Of a stretch of 64,000 nucleotides of DNA, positions 52,923-62,277 are shown in pieces (position 1 is the first letter of the stretch; the number at the start of each line of letters is the position of its first letter). The position numbers were made by a program, and so were the translations under genes. The stretch lies in contig NZ_FCOB02000020.1 of the NCBI RefSeq assembly GCF_001545075.1, positions 62,001 to 126,000 on the forward strand, written 5' to 3'. The stretch is from Caballeronia ptereochthonis. GTDB lineage: Bacteria > Pseudomonadota > Gammaproteobacteria > Burkholderiales > Burkholderiaceae. The notes beneath the pieces were generated by a model. It was not told the DNA's origin. It did no database searches and saw nothing but the letters and a program-made list of their open reading frames with translations.

Positions 52923-53824
52923 GCGGTGCGCGCGTCTGCGTGGTCGGCAACGCCGCCGTCGACCTGACGCTGCGCGTCGCGTCGCTGCCCAAGCCCGGCG
53001 AGACGTCGCTCGCGCTCGGCAGCATGCTCGATTTCGGCGGCAAGGGCGCGAACCAGGCCGTGATCGCGGCGCGCGCGGGCGCCGAGGTCACGCTGCTCGC
53101 CGCTGTCGGGAGCGATGCGGACGGCGCGCGCATCGTCGCGATGCTCGAAGCGGAGGGCATCGACACGCGGCACATCGCGCAACTCGACTGCGCGACGGAT
53201 CTGTCGATCGTCACCGTCGATGCCGCCGGCGAAAACACGATCGTCACGCGCAACGACGCCGCCAGCGCCTACGCACCGGATGCGGCCGCGCTCGACGCCG
53301 TGAGCGCGGCGGGTGACTGGATCGTGCTGCAGGGCAATCTCTCGCGAGCGGTCACGGCCACGCTCTTGCGCGAGGCGCGTCGCGGCAACCGGCATACGCT
53401 GCTGAATCCGGGTCCGGTGCAGTTCGATGTCAAGCCACTGCTGCCCGACGTGGACGTGCTCGTGGTCAACGGCGTCGAAGCGGCTGCGCTTTCCGGCGAG
53501 CCGGATCCGCGACGCGCGGCGCGCTCTTTGCACGCCGATGGCGCAACGGACGTGCTCGTCACGCTGGGCGCGAACGGCGTGGTGTGGTGCCGTGGCGAAG
53601 GCCGCGTCGATCACGTGCCGGCCTTGGCCGTGACCGCCGTGGACACGGTCGGCGCAGGCGATGCGCTTTGCGGCACGCTCGTGGCAGGGTTTGCGCGCGG
53701 TCTGCCGCTTCGCGACGTGCTGCCCCACGCGATGTCCGTGGCCGCTTTCGTGGTCGGCCGCCACGGCACGCGCGCGAGCTTTCCGGATCGCCGCCGCATG
53801 CGCGAACTGGCTCGCTTCATCTGA
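52919..53824 (+). CDS. PfkB-family carbohydrate kinase (ribokinase-like)
   Basis: A 301-residue sugar kinase. Start at ATG 52919 overlapping the M20 stop. The N-terminal VGNAAVDLTLRV, the GGKGANQAVIAARAGA segment (PfkB signature 1) and the C-terminal DTVGAGDALCGTLVAG with the catalytic Asp near 248 are intact. It would phosphorylate the sugar freed or imported by the upstream gene products. Confidence 0.92.
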   Translation: MSGARVCVVGNAAVDLTLRVASLPKPGETSLALGSMLDFGGKGANQAVIAARAGAEVTLLAAVGSDADGARIVAMLEAEGIDTRHIAQLDCATDLSIVTVDAAGENTIVTRNDAASAYAPDAAALDAVSAAGDWIVLQGNLSRAVTATLLREARRGNRHTLLNPGPVQFDVKPLLPDVDVLVVNGVEAAALSGEPDPRRAARSLHADGATDVLVTLGANGVVWCRGEGRVDHVPALAVTAVDTVGAGDALCGTLVAGFARGLPLRDVLPHAMSVAAFVVGRHGTRASFPDRRRMRELARFI

Positions 53825-53846
53825 ACGATTCGTCGACAGGACTCTC

Positions 53847-54692
53847 ATGAACACTCAACACGTGGTCGGACGCGGACGCACCGACAGCATCGAGCGCATC
53901 TTCGGCCGCGCACGCGGCATCGTGATCGGCGTAGTCCACTGTCCGGCCTTTCCGGGCGCGCCGCGCTTCGACGGAGGCACGAGCGATGCCCTCTACGAAG
54001 CCGCGCTCTCCGACGCGCGGGCCTATGCGCAGGGCGGCGTCGACGGGCTCATCATCGAGAATCACGGCGACGTGCCGTTCGCGAAGCCGGATGACATCGG
54101 ACCGGAAACGTCCGCATTCATGGCCGTGACAGCGGACAGGATCGCGCGCGAAACCGGTTTGCCCATCGGCATCAACGTGCTTGCCAATGCGTCGGTGCCG
54201 GCGCTCGCGATCGCCGCGGCGAGCGGTGCCGCGTTCGTGCGCGTTAATCAATGGGCGAACGCCTATGTGGCCAACGAGGGCTTCATCGAAGGAGAGGCGG
54301 CGCGGGCGTTGCGCTATCGGGCGCGGCTGCGTGCGGAAGGCATACGCGTCTTTGCCGACGTCCACGTGAAGCACGGCGCACATGCGATCGTCGCGGACCG
54401 TGCGCTCGCAGAGCTCGTGCGCGATGTCGAGTTTTTCGATGCCGATGCGGTCATCGCCACCGGACAACGCACCGGTGATGCCGCCAGCCTCGACTATCTG
54501 CGCCAGATTCGCGCGGCCACGCATCTGCCGCTGCTGGTGGGCAGCGGCTGCACGCAGGACAACGTCGCGGCGATTCTTTCGGTCGTGGATGCGGTGATCG
54601 TCGCCAGCTCGCTGAAGGTGGGCGGCGTGTGGTGGAATCCCGTCGATGAAGAAAAGGTTCGCGACTTTGTTCGAGCCGCGCGCGCGGCTTAG
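53847..54692 (+). CDS. BtpA/SgcQ family TIM-barrel protein
   Basis: A 281-residue protein of the BtpA family (BtpA in cyanobacteria affects photosystem I; SgcQ sits in an enteric sugar operon; no activity is firmly known). Segments are GVVHCPAFPGAPRF, GGVDGLIIENHGDVPF, PIGINVLANASVPALAIAAA and LLVGSGCTQDNVAAIL, the last a phosphate-binding-like loop. It is 22 bases after the kinase. As the last gene of the operon it may process the phosphorylated sugar. Only 35 bases separate it from the convergent LysR gene. Confidence 0.88.
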   Translation: MNTQHVVGRGRTDSIERIFGRARGIVIGVVHCPAFPGAPRFDGGTSDALYEAALSDARAYAQGGVDGLIIENHGDVPFAKPDDIGPETSAFMAVTADRIARETGLPIGINVLANASVPALAIAAASGAAFVRVNQWANAYVANEGFIEGEAARALRYRARLRAEGIRVFADVHVKHGAHAIVADRALAELVRDVEFFDADAVIATGQRTGDAASLDYLRQIRAATHLPLLVGSGCTQDNVAAILSVVDAVIVASSLKVGGVWWNPVDEEKVRDFVRAARAA

Positions 54693-54727
54693 TCTGGGCG
54701 CGCCGCACGGTCGCCCGGCCGGACCCG

Positions 54728-55639
54728 CTACCGGCGCTCCACGCCTTTGCCATTGCGAAATGTCAGCACGGTAGTCCTGAACCGCGCCGCCGCCGGGCTT
54801 TCCGTTGTCGATCGCGTCACCAGATGCAGCGGCGCGCGAAACGCCTCATCCCCGACGATCCGGCAATAGCGCACGCTCTCCTGCTGATAACGCTGCATGG
54901 AAGCCGGCACGAGCGTGATGCCGCCGCCCGCCGCGACGAGATTGATGGCCGTCACCATGCGCGGCACCTCATCGACCACACGCGGCGTATATCCGCGCGC
55001 CTCGCATGCGCGAATGAAATCGGCATACATGCCCGGTGCGCCCGGCCGTCGCACGAAGATGAACGGCTCGTCGACGAGCGCATCCATCGAGATCGCGCGC
55101 TTGCCGACCAACGCGTGCCCGAGCGGCAACACGAGCAGCATGCGCTCCTGCGCCAGCAACTCGAAGCGCAGCTCGGCGGGCGTCCCGATCGGCTTGCGCA
55201 GAATGGCGACGTCCACGCGTCCCTGCAACATCATCTCGATGATCTCGGCCGCGTTGATCTCGCTCAGTTCGATCGCAATGTCGGGATAGCGCTCGCGGAA
55301 GTTGCGGATGGCGGCCGGCGCGAGCGGATGAAACGCGGCGGAACTCGTCAGCGCGATACGCACGCGCCCCACCCGACCCTGCGCAACCCGGCGCGCGTGC
55401 GTGACGCCTTGCTCCAGCATGCGCAACGCGCCGCGCGCATGTTCGGCGAACGCCTCGCCGGGCGCGGTCAGTTCCACCCCGCGCGGCTGGCGCAAGAAAA
55501 GCGCGAAGCCCAGTTCCTGCTCCAGTTCCTGAATCTGCTGCGAGAGCGGCGGCTGCTGCATGTGCAGCCGCGCCGCCGCGCGCGTGAATTGCCGCTCTTC
55601 GGCGACGGCGAGAAAGTACCGCAGGTGACGCAGTTCCAT
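54728..55639 (-). CDS. LysR-family transcriptional regulator
   Basis: A 303-residue LysR protein of the BenM/CatM-like style. The helix-turn-helix reads QFTRAAARLHMQQPPLSQQIQ, and the effector domain follows. It is divergent from an MHS-family carrier and an esterase gene, with an inverted repeat between them, so it probably activates that operon in response to an aromatic acid or ester product. Confidence 0.93.
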   Translation of the reverse strand: MELRHLRYFLAVAEERQFTRAAARLHMQQPPLSQQIQELEQELGFALFLRQPRGVELTAPGEAFAEHARGALRMLEQGVTHARRVAQGRVGRVRIALTSSAAFHPLAPAAIRNFRERYPDIAIELSEINAAEIIEMMLQGRVDVAILRKPIGTPAELRFELLAQERMLLVLPLGHALVGKRAISMDALVDEPFIFVRRPGAPGMYADFIRACEARGYTPRVVDEVPRMVTAINLVAAGGGITLVPASMQRYQQESVRYCRIVGDEAFRAPLHLVTRSTTESPAAARFRTTVLTFRNGKGVERR

Positions 55640-55663
55640 GGTTCATCGCCTCGATGTATATGC

Positions 55664-55688
55664 ATTGGATATGGCAGTACTATCCGAT
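55664..55688. promoter_or_regulatory. LysR-type inverted repeat between divergent genes
   Basis: ATTGGATA (55664-55671) and TATCCGAT (55681-55688) are complementary at 7 of 8 positions, with a 9-base spacer; partial symmetry extends outward. It lies between LysR (start 55639) and the carrier (start 55755) in an AT-rich stretch. Confidence 0.55.
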
Positions 55689-55754
55689 ATGTATTTTACA
55701 TTTGGCGTGGCGCTTCATAAGCTGGAACCACACGATAAAAATCCAGGGAGACGT

Positions 55755-57110
55755 ATGCAATCCGTGCTCGACACCGGTACGCCCGTGAGCGCCGGGCGCC
55801 CGCTGACGAACTCGCAGGTCCGGCGCGCGGTGCTCGCGTCGGTCATCGGCAATGGGCTCGAATGGTTTGATTTTCTGATTTACGGTTACTTCGCGAAGAC
55901 CATCGCGCACGTGTTTTTTCCGGTGGGCAACGGGTTTCTGTCGATCACGCTGACGCTGGCCACCTTCGCGATCGGCTTCGTCGTGCGGCCGCTCGGCGGC
56001 ATCGCGATCGGCGCGTGGGCGGATCGGCATGGGCGGCGCAGGACCCTGTCCGCGCTGATTCTGCTGATGGCCGTCAGCACGCTGCTCATGGGCCTGACGC
56101 CGGGCTACGCGACGATCGGCATCGCCGCGCCGCTGCTCGTATTGCTCGCGCGCGTGCTGCAAGGCCTGTCCGTGGGCGGCGAATTCGCCACCGCCGCCGC
56201 CATGCTTACCGAATACGCGCCTCCCGGCCGCAAGATGTTCTTCGGCAGCTTCCAGATGACCTCGCAAGCCGTGGCGTTGTTGCTGTCGTCGTCGTGCGGC
56301 TATCTGCTCACGACGCATCTTTCGCACGAGGCGCTCATGTCGTGGGGCTGGCGCGTGCCTTTCCTGCTCGGCGCGCTCGTGGGCCCGGTCGGCTTCTACA
56401 TCCGGCACAAGGTCGCCGAATCGCCGGAATTCGCGCAACTGCGCGAACGGCTCGGAAACGCGCCGCGTCAATCCTTGCGTGCGTTCTTTCGCGAACGCGG
56501 CGATGCGGCGCTCTGCGCGATGGGCGTCATCATCGTCGGTACGGCAACCAATTATCTATGGCATTCGTACATGCCGCTGTATGTCGAACGGCAATTGCAT
56601 CTGCCGCTGAGGAATGCGCTATTCGGCACGGCGATGTCGGGGCTCATCAGCATCGTCGGCTATCCGCTGGCGGGCAAGCTCGCCGATCGCTTCGGCGCCT
56701 ATCGACTGTTTTTTCCGATCACCATGGTGTGGGTCTGCGCCGCGTGGCCGCTGTTCTCGTGGGTGCTGGCCGCGCCCACACCGGAGCGCGTGTTCGCCGC
56801 GCAGATGATCGCGACCGTCGTGCTCAGCCTGATGTCCGGCGCGCATCCCGGCATGCTCACGCAGCTCTTTCCGACCGCCACGCGCTCGATGGGCGTCGCG
56901 CTCTCCTACAACATCGCCGTGACGCTGTTCGGCGGGCTTGCGCCGCTGACCGTCTCCACGCTCATCAACGCGAGCGGATCGCGCATGGTGCCGGCGTGGT
57001 ATCTGATCTGCGCGGGCGTCGTGTCCTTGTTGCTCGTCGGCGCGAGTGCGTCGGGGCGGCGTCTGTTTCGCGAACCCGGCGCGTGGCCGAAGGACGGCGT
57101 GCGCTCATGA
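55755..57110 (+). CDS. MFS transporter, metabolite:H+ symporter (MHS) family
   Basis: A 451-residue carrier; start at ATG 55755 behind AGGGAGA. The family start VIGNGLEWFDFLIYGYFAKTIA, the ADRHGRRRTL loop and LQGLSVGGEFATAAAMLTEYAP are typical of the group of citrate, 2-oxoglutarate, proline and shikimate symporters. The downstream esterase overlaps its stop by 4 bases, suggesting import of an acid or ester that is then hydrolysed. Confidence 0.93.
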   Translation: MQSVLDTGTPVSAGRPLTNSQVRRAVLASVIGNGLEWFDFLIYGYFAKTIAHVFFPVGNGFLSITLTLATFAIGFVVRPLGGIAIGAWADRHGRRRTLSALILLMAVSTLLMGLTPGYATIGIAAPLLVLLARVLQGLSVGGEFATAAAMLTEYAPPGRKMFFGSFQMTSQAVALLLSSSCGYLLTTHLSHEALMSWGWRVPFLLGALVGPVGFYIRHKVAESPEFAQLRERLGNAPRQSLRAFFRERGDAALCAMGVIIVGTATNYLWHSYMPLYVERQLHLPLRNALFGTAMSGLISIVGYPLAGKLADRFGAYRLFFPITMVWVCAAWPLFSWVLAAPTPERVFAAQMIATVVLSLMSGAHPGMLTQLFPTATRSMGVALSYNIAVTLFGGLAPLTVSTLINASGSRMVPAWYLICAGVVSLLLVGASASGRRLFREPGAWPKDGVRS

Positions 57111-58099
57111 CGATGCAGGCACACGAAACGCGCCCGCGCAACGAAGCGCCGGTGCGGGTGGTCGGCGCTGCGCGCTTCAGGGTGGCGACGGAGCGCGGCG
57201 CCGGCACGGTGCCGTTGTTCACCGGCGGCGCGTCGGATGGCGCGAAGGTCGAACGTGTCGTGATCATGCTGCACGGCCGGCTGCGCGACGCCGATGCCTA
57301 TCTGCGCACGGCGGAACACGCGCTCGCGGCGTCCTCGATCGATCCGCGCGGGACCTTGCTCGTCGTACCGCAGTTTGTTGCCACCGCCGACGTCGAGCAT
57401 CACGCGCTCGAAGACGACCTGCTGCATTGGGAGTGGACTGCATGGATGGGCGGGCTCGATGCGCGCGGCCCGTGCGCGCTCAGCTCGTTCGACGTGCTCG
57501 ATGCGCTCGTCGCAGCCTATGCGCGTGATCGCGCACGCCTGCCGATGCTGCGCGAGATCGTGATCGCAGGGCATTCGGGCGGGGCGCAAGTGGCGCATCG
57601 TTATGCGATCGCCGGCAAGGCTGCTTCGGCGGATAACGTGAAGCTGCGCTATGTCATCGCGAATCCGTCGTCGTATGTGTATTTCGACGCATCGCGTCCC
57701 GGTGCGCCATGCGACGAAGCGAACGACTGGAAGTACGGCCTCGATCGCCTGCCGCGCTATGCGTGCGGCCGGTCCGCAAGCGTCATGGAAAGCCGTTATG
57801 TGCAGAGCGAGGTGATCTATCTGCTTGGCGAGCTCGATTGCGATCCGGCGCACCCGGCGCTCGATCGCTCGTGCGCGGCGAACGCGCAGGGACCGCATCG
57901 GCTCGCGCGCGGGCGGGCGTATTACGCGTATCTGCTGGCGCGACATCCGCGCTTGCGGCATCGGCTCGATGAAGTGCCCGGCGCGGGACATAGCGGCGAG
58001 GCGATGTTCGTATCGGAGCAGGGCGTGCGCGCGTTGTTCGGAGACGGCACGCGGCTCGTGCGATCCGCCGCGATCGACGCTGGCGGCGCAAGCGAATAG
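57107..58099 (+). CDS. Alpha/beta-fold hydrolase
   Basis: A 330-residue hydrolase; start at ATG 57107 overlapping the carrier stop. It has VVIMLHGRLRDAD (oxyanion region), the nucleophile elbow IAGHSGGAQ (Ser at about 157) and a late VPGAGHSGEAMF with the probable catalytic His. No signal peptide is seen, so it is cytoplasmic. The active-site acid is not obvious. Probably an esterase acting on the compound brought in by the linked carrier. Confidence 0.82.
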   Translation: MTMQAHETRPRNEAPVRVVGAARFRVATERGAGTVPLFTGGASDGAKVERVVIMLHGRLRDADAYLRTAEHALAASSIDPRGTLLVVPQFVATADVEHHALEDDLLHWEWTAWMGGLDARGPCALSSFDVLDALVAAYARDRARLPMLREIVIAGHSGGAQVAHRYAIAGKAASADNVKLRYVIANPSSYVYFDASRPGAPCDEANDWKYGLDRLPRYACGRSASVMESRYVQSEVIYLLGELDCDPAHPALDRSCAANAQGPHRLARGRAYYAYLLARHPRLRHRLDEVPGAGHSGEAMFVSEQGVRALFGDGTRLVRSAAIDAGGASE

Positions 58100-58214
58100 C
58101 GACCGGGCAGGCGCTTGCCCGAAGTGATCCACGACTGCCGGAATCGACAGCACGCCAGGGCGGCCGTGCCAACCAGGGAAGTTCGACGCACTACAAAGAG
58201 GCAAGGAGACGGAT

Positions 58215-59882
58215 ATGACCAGCAGAAAGTCGGGGGCGGCGCTCGCCCTCGGCGCGCTATGCGCCGCATGTGTGACCATCAGCGGATGTGGCGGCGGCCA
58301 CGACGACGGCGGCTCGCCTTCCACGCCCCCGCCGAGCGCCGCGGCGCAATGCTCGGCGCTCGCGGGCCTTTCGATTCCCGCCTCATCGATCGGCGCGCCT
58401 ACGAACGGCGCGAAGGTCGCGAGCGCGACGCTCGTCGAGACGAGCGGTGAATATTGCCAGACCAACGGCACCATCGCGCCGGTCGATCCCACGGCGCCCG
58501 CCATCAACTTCCAGGTGAACCTGCCGACGAACTGGAATCACAAGGCGCTGCACTACGGAGGCGGCGGCTTCGACGGCACGCTGATCACCGGCGTCGATCC
58601 GCTCGACATGGCGCCCACCGGCGCGCCGACGCCGCTTGCGTCCGGCTACGTCACATTCGGTGACGACTCGGGCCACCAGAGTTCGAGCATCACGGACGGC
58701 TCCTTCGCCGCCAACGACGAAGCGCTCGCCAACTACGGCGGCCTGAGCCTGAAGAAGACGCACGACGTCGCGATGACGCTCATCCAGACGCGCTACGCAA
58801 GCGCGCCTTCGAAGACCTACTTCTTCGGCAGCTCGACCGGCGGCCGCGACGGCCTCACCGAAATCCAGCGCTGGCCGAACGATTACGACGGCATCGTGGT
58901 CAACCGGCCCGCGCTGAACTACACCGGCTTGCGATTGAGCAACGTGGTGCTCGGCCGCGCGCTGTATCTGAACAATGGCGCGGGCTGGCTCGATGTCGCG
59001 AAGACCGTGCTGCTGCAGAACGCCGTGATGAAGGCATGCGATACGCTCGACGGCCTGGCCGACGGCATCGTTTCGAACGTCGCCGCGTGCAAGGCGCGGG
59101 CGCCTCAGGTGCTGGCATCGGTGCGCTGCGCGGGCGGCGCGGATGCCGGCGATACCTGTCTCTCGGATGCGCAGATCGCGACCGTCAACACGATTGCCGC
59201 GCCGATGACGCTGCCTTACCCGCTTGCAAACGGCGTCACGCGCTATGCGGGCTACAACATCCTCGGCGGCGCGGTATTCGCGGGGCCCTATACGACGCGC
59301 GATTTCGGTACCTCGAAAACGCCGTCGAATCCCGCGGGCAAGCACGACGCCAATCAGTGGGTCACCGGCGATCAATGGGTGAAGTACTTCGTCACGCGCA
59401 TTCCGACGTTCGACTCGCTCACCTTCGATCCGCTCGATCCGGGCGCCTATCGAGCGCGCGTGCAGGCCGTGTCCGCATTGAGCGATGCGACCAACACCGA
59501 CCTCGGCGCGTTCCAGGCGAAAGGCGGCAAGATCATCATGACGCACGGCCTCGCCGATGAAATCGTCAGCACGGATTCGAGCACGGACTATTACAACGGA
59601 CTCGTCGCGCGTTTCGGGCAAGGCACGGTGGATGGCTTCGTGCGCTTCTATCTGATGCCTGGCGTGGGTCACGGCACCGGGCCATTCCATCCGGCGATCG
59701 ATTCGCTGTCGGCGCTCGATCAATGGGTCGAATCGGGCACCGCGCCCGAAACCCTGACGATGAGCGATCTGAACAGCGCGACGCTTGGGCGCACGCGGCC
59801 GCTTTGCCGGTATCCGATGTGGCCGCGGTATGGAAGCGGGGATATGAACAGTGCCGCCAGCTTCAGGTGCGCAAATGATTGA
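58215..59882 (+). CDS. Tannase/feruloyl esterase-family lipoprotein
   Basis: A 555-residue secreted esterase. The N-terminus has a lipoprotein signal (TISGC, Cys at about 25). The catalytic set is in place: GSSTGGRDG (Ser207), HGLADEIV (Asp449) and GVGHGTG (His487). The family normally has a Cys before the Ser and another after the His that form a disulfide (CS-D-HC motif); here they are Ser206 and Gly488, both lost. The calcium-loop-like DGLADGIVSN is kept. It follows the carrier-esterase pair by 115 bases and may act at the cell surface on plant phenolic esters to supply that pair. Confidence 0.88.
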   Translation: MTSRKSGAALALGALCAACVTISGCGGGHDDGGSPSTPPPSAAAQCSALAGLSIPASSIGAPTNGAKVASATLVETSGEYCQTNGTIAPVDPTAPAINFQVNLPTNWNHKALHYGGGGFDGTLITGVDPLDMAPTGAPTPLASGYVTFGDDSGHQSSSITDGSFAANDEALANYGGLSLKKTHDVAMTLIQTRYASAPSKTYFFGSSTGGRDGLTEIQRWPNDYDGIVVNRPALNYTGLRLSNVVLGRALYLNNGAGWLDVAKTVLLQNAVMKACDTLDGLADGIVSNVAACKARAPQVLASVRCAGGADAGDTCLSDAQIATVNTIAAPMTLPYPLANGVTRYAGYNILGGAVFAGPYTTRDFGTSKTPSNPAGKHDANQWVTGDQWVKYFVTRIPTFDSLTFDPLDPGAYRARVQAVSALSDATNTDLGAFQAKGGKIIMTHGLADEIVSTDSSTDYYNGLVARFGQGTVDGFVRFYLMPGVGHGTGPFHPAIDSLSALDQWVESGTAPETLTMSDLNSATLGRTRPLCRYPMWPRYGSGDMNSAASFRCAND

Positions 59883-59925
59883 GACCTGAGCGATGCGGCG
59901 AGCATCACGCGGTGTCGCGCACGGC

Positions 59926-59962
59926 GCACGGGATGATGAAGGTGTCTCTTCGTCACCCGTGC
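59926..59962. terminator. Possible hairpin between convergent genes
   Basis: GCACGGG (59926-59932) and CCCGTGC (59956-59962) could pair over a 23-base loop between the tannase-like gene and the reverse binding-protein gene. The long loop makes it weak. Confidence 0.25.
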
Positions 59963-59975
59963 ACGAACGTCGCCG

Positions 59976-60770
59976 TTACTTCCCGTACATGTCGAAGTCG
60001 AAGTACTTCGCTTCGATCCTGCGGTATGTACCATCGCGCAGAATGTCCGCGATGGCGCCGTTCAGCGCATCGCGCAACTCGGGGTCCGACTTGCGCACGC
60101 CGGCGGCATCGCCGTCGCCCATGATCTTCGCGTCATACACGACATCGCCCGCGAACGCGAAGCCCTTGCCGCTCGGCGTCGTGAGAAAACCGAGCTTGCC
60201 CTGCACGGCGTCCATCAGCACGGCGTCGACGCGGCCTGCGACCAGATCCGAGTAGGCCTGGTCGTAGCTCGGATAGGCCACCGCCTCCACGCCTGACGGC
60301 GCCCACTTCTCGCGCACATAGGTCTCCTGCACCGTGCCTTGCTCGACTGCGACGCGCTTGCCCGCGAGCTTCGACGCTTCGGGCAGCAGGTGCGCGCTGT
60401 CCCGCGCGATCAGGCGCGTCTGGTTGCGGTAGAGGCGCTCGGTGAAGTCGATCTGTTCGCGGCGTTTCGCGGTCGCGGCCATCGACGACAGAATCACGTC
60501 GAACTTGCGCGCCTGGAGTCCGGGAATGAGGCCGTCGAAACTGCTTTGCACCCACACGCACTTCGCCTTGAGTTTCGCGCACAGCGCATTGCCCAGATCG
60601 ATGTCGAAGCCCTGTACCGCGCCGTTCGTCGCGACCGATTCGAACGGCGGATAGGTCGGATCGACGCCGACGCGGATCGTGCTCCATTCCTTGGCCGAGG
60701 CCATCGTGGCCGCTACCATCAGGGTGAGTGCGGCGGCGGTCAACATCGTCCTTGCGCGTGGGGTCTTCAT
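59976..60770 (-). CDS. Basic amino acid/opine ABC transporter, substrate-binding protein
   Basis: A 264-residue family 3 binding protein of the ArgT/HisJ/OccT kind. A signal peptide ends at ASAKE (about residue 26), then RVGVDPTYPPFESVATNGAVQGFDIDLGNALCAKLKAKC and SFDGLIPGLQARKFDVILSSMAATAKR follow. No permease or ATPase gene is near, so it must use components encoded elsewhere. It lies 46 bases downstream of a dehydrogenase operon that oxidises amino-acid-like compounds, which points to its ligand. Confidence 0.92.
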   Translation of the reverse strand: MKTPRARTMLTAAALTLMVAATMASAKEWSTIRVGVDPTYPPFESVATNGAVQGFDIDLGNALCAKLKAKCVWVQSSFDGLIPGLQARKFDVILSSMAATAKRREQIDFTERLYRNQTRLIARDSAHLLPEASKLAGKRVAVEQGTVQETYVREKWAPSGVEAVAYPSYDQAYSDLVAGRVDAVLMDAVQGKLGFLTTPSGKGFAFAGDVVYDAKIMGDGDAAGVRKSDPELRDALNGAIADILRDGTYRRIEAKYFDFDMYGK

Positions 60771-60816
60771 GTGGGCTCCGTAAGGGTGGTCGCGGTTCGT
60801 CTATGAGTGTCTCGGA

Positions 60817-62277
60817 TCAGCTCGGAAATTCGCCGCGCGTGAAGTCGTTATCGAGGGCGATGGACTCGGCGATCTCCTCGACCGTGACGGGCTTGATCGG
60901 CGCGCGAATGCGGTAGTAGCCGACTTCGCCGACCGTCCGGTTCTGCACTTGCGCGATCAACTCGCTCACGGTCGTGCCGCACCATCGGCCCTGACACGGG
61001 CCCATGCCGCAGCGCGAGAACGCCTTCATCTGATTCGGCCCCTGACAGCCGAGCGAGGCGATCCGGCGAATCTCTCCCGCGCTGATTTCCTCGCAACGGC
61101 AGACCGTCACGTCGTCGGCGGGACGGCGCAACGCGGCGGGCGGTGTGTAGAGCGCGTCGAGCAGCGGGCGCACGGCGAGGTGCCGCTTCAGTGCACGAAG
61201 CGCGGGGCGGCTGCGTGCATCGCGCGAGGGGGCGTCGAGCACGCCGAGCTCGCGCGCGATATCGAGCGCCGCGAGCGAGCCCGCGTGCGCCGCGGCCTTC
61301 GCGCCGCCGATGCCCGCGCCGTCGCCCGCGATCCAGACGTGGTCGAGGCTGCTGCGGCCGCGCGCATCGGTGCGAGGGCGCCAGCATGCCGACGACGCAT
61401 CCCATTCGTGCGCGCAGCCAAGCGAGCGGGGCAGTTGCGTGGACGGGATCACGCCCTGATGCAGCAACACGAGCGGCGTGTCGATTGATTGCGGCGCGCC
61501 GTGTCCATCGACGAAGCGCACGCGTTCGGCGCGGCCCTCGCCTTCAATCGAGAACGCGCTCGCGCCGCGATGAACGGCGATGCCGGCACGCTTCACCGCG
61601 CGCATCATGCGCACGCCCTTCAGCAGATAGTCGGCGCCTGCGAGCGCGGGCAACGCATGCGGCAGGGCGGCGCGCCAGGCGTCGGGCGGCGTCGTATCGA
61701 TGATGGCGCGCACGCCGCGCCCCGAATTCAGCAATTGCGAGGCGAACAGCCACAGCAGCGGCCCGCAACCCGCGAGCACGGCCTCGTTCGACGGCGCGAG
61801 TCCCGCCGATTTGAGCAGCGTCTGCGCCGCGCCGATGCCCATCACGCCCGGCAGCGTCCAGCCGGGCACGGGCCACGGACGTTCCTGCGCGCCGGTCGCG
61901 ACGAGCACCGCGCGCGCCGCTACCTCGAGCGTGCCGCCGCCCTGTTCGCCGTGCAGGCTGCGCGTGAGCATCGCAATGACCTGCCGGTTCTCGAACGCGA
62001 TCTGCCATACGACGCAACGCGCCAGATGCTTGGCACCGCTGGCGGCGAAACGCCCGATCAGCGCGCGTCCCGCGAGATAGTCGTCGCCGAGCACGTGAGC
62101 GTCGGCGAGCGGCGATTGCGTGGCATTGCGATAGATCTGACCGCCGGGCGCTTCGCCTTCGTCCGCGACGACGACCTCGAGACCGGCCGCACGCGCCTCG
62201 ATGGCCGCGGACATGCCCGCCGGTCCGGCACCGACGATCAGCAGGTCGCACTTCAACCGCATCGCGTCGTGCGTCAT
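60817..62277 (-). CDS. FAD/NAD(P)-binding dehydrogenase subunit (OoxA/HcnB-like)
   Basis: A 486-residue subunit with an N-terminal FAD motif LLIVGAGPAGMSAAIEA, EAPGGQIYR, and a second nucleotide site. A C-terminal BFD-like Cys-rich domain (CRCEE, CGMGPCQGRWC) binds an iron-sulfur cluster. Start at ATG 62277 overlapping the stop of the [2Fe-2S] subunit. Such subunits occur in octopine/nopaline oxidases, hydrogen cyanide synthase and heterotrimeric D-hydroxyproline dehydrogenase. The presence of a separate [2Fe-2S] protein and a DAO-like subunit makes the last type most likely. Confidence 0.88.
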   Translation of the reverse strand: MTHDAMRLKCDLLIVGAGPAGMSAAIEARAAGLEVVVADEGEAPGGQIYRNATQSPLADAHVLGDDYLAGRALIGRFAASGAKHLARCVVWQIAFENRQVIAMLTRSLHGEQGGGTLEVAARAVLVATGAQERPWPVPGWTLPGVMGIGAAQTLLKSAGLAPSNEAVLAGCGPLLWLFASQLLNSGRGVRAIIDTTPPDAWRAALPHALPALAGADYLLKGVRMMRAVKRAGIAVHRGASAFSIEGEGRAERVRFVDGHGAPQSIDTPLVLLHQGVIPSTQLPRSLGCAHEWDASSACWRPRTDARGRSSLDHVWIAGDGAGIGGAKAAAHAGSLAALDIARELGVLDAPSRDARSRPALRALKRHLAVRPLLDALYTPPAALRRPADDVTVCRCEEISAGEIRRIASLGCQGPNQMKAFSRCGMGPCQGRWCGTTVSELIAQVQNRTVGEVGYYRIRAPIKPVTVEEIAESIALDNDFTRGEFPS

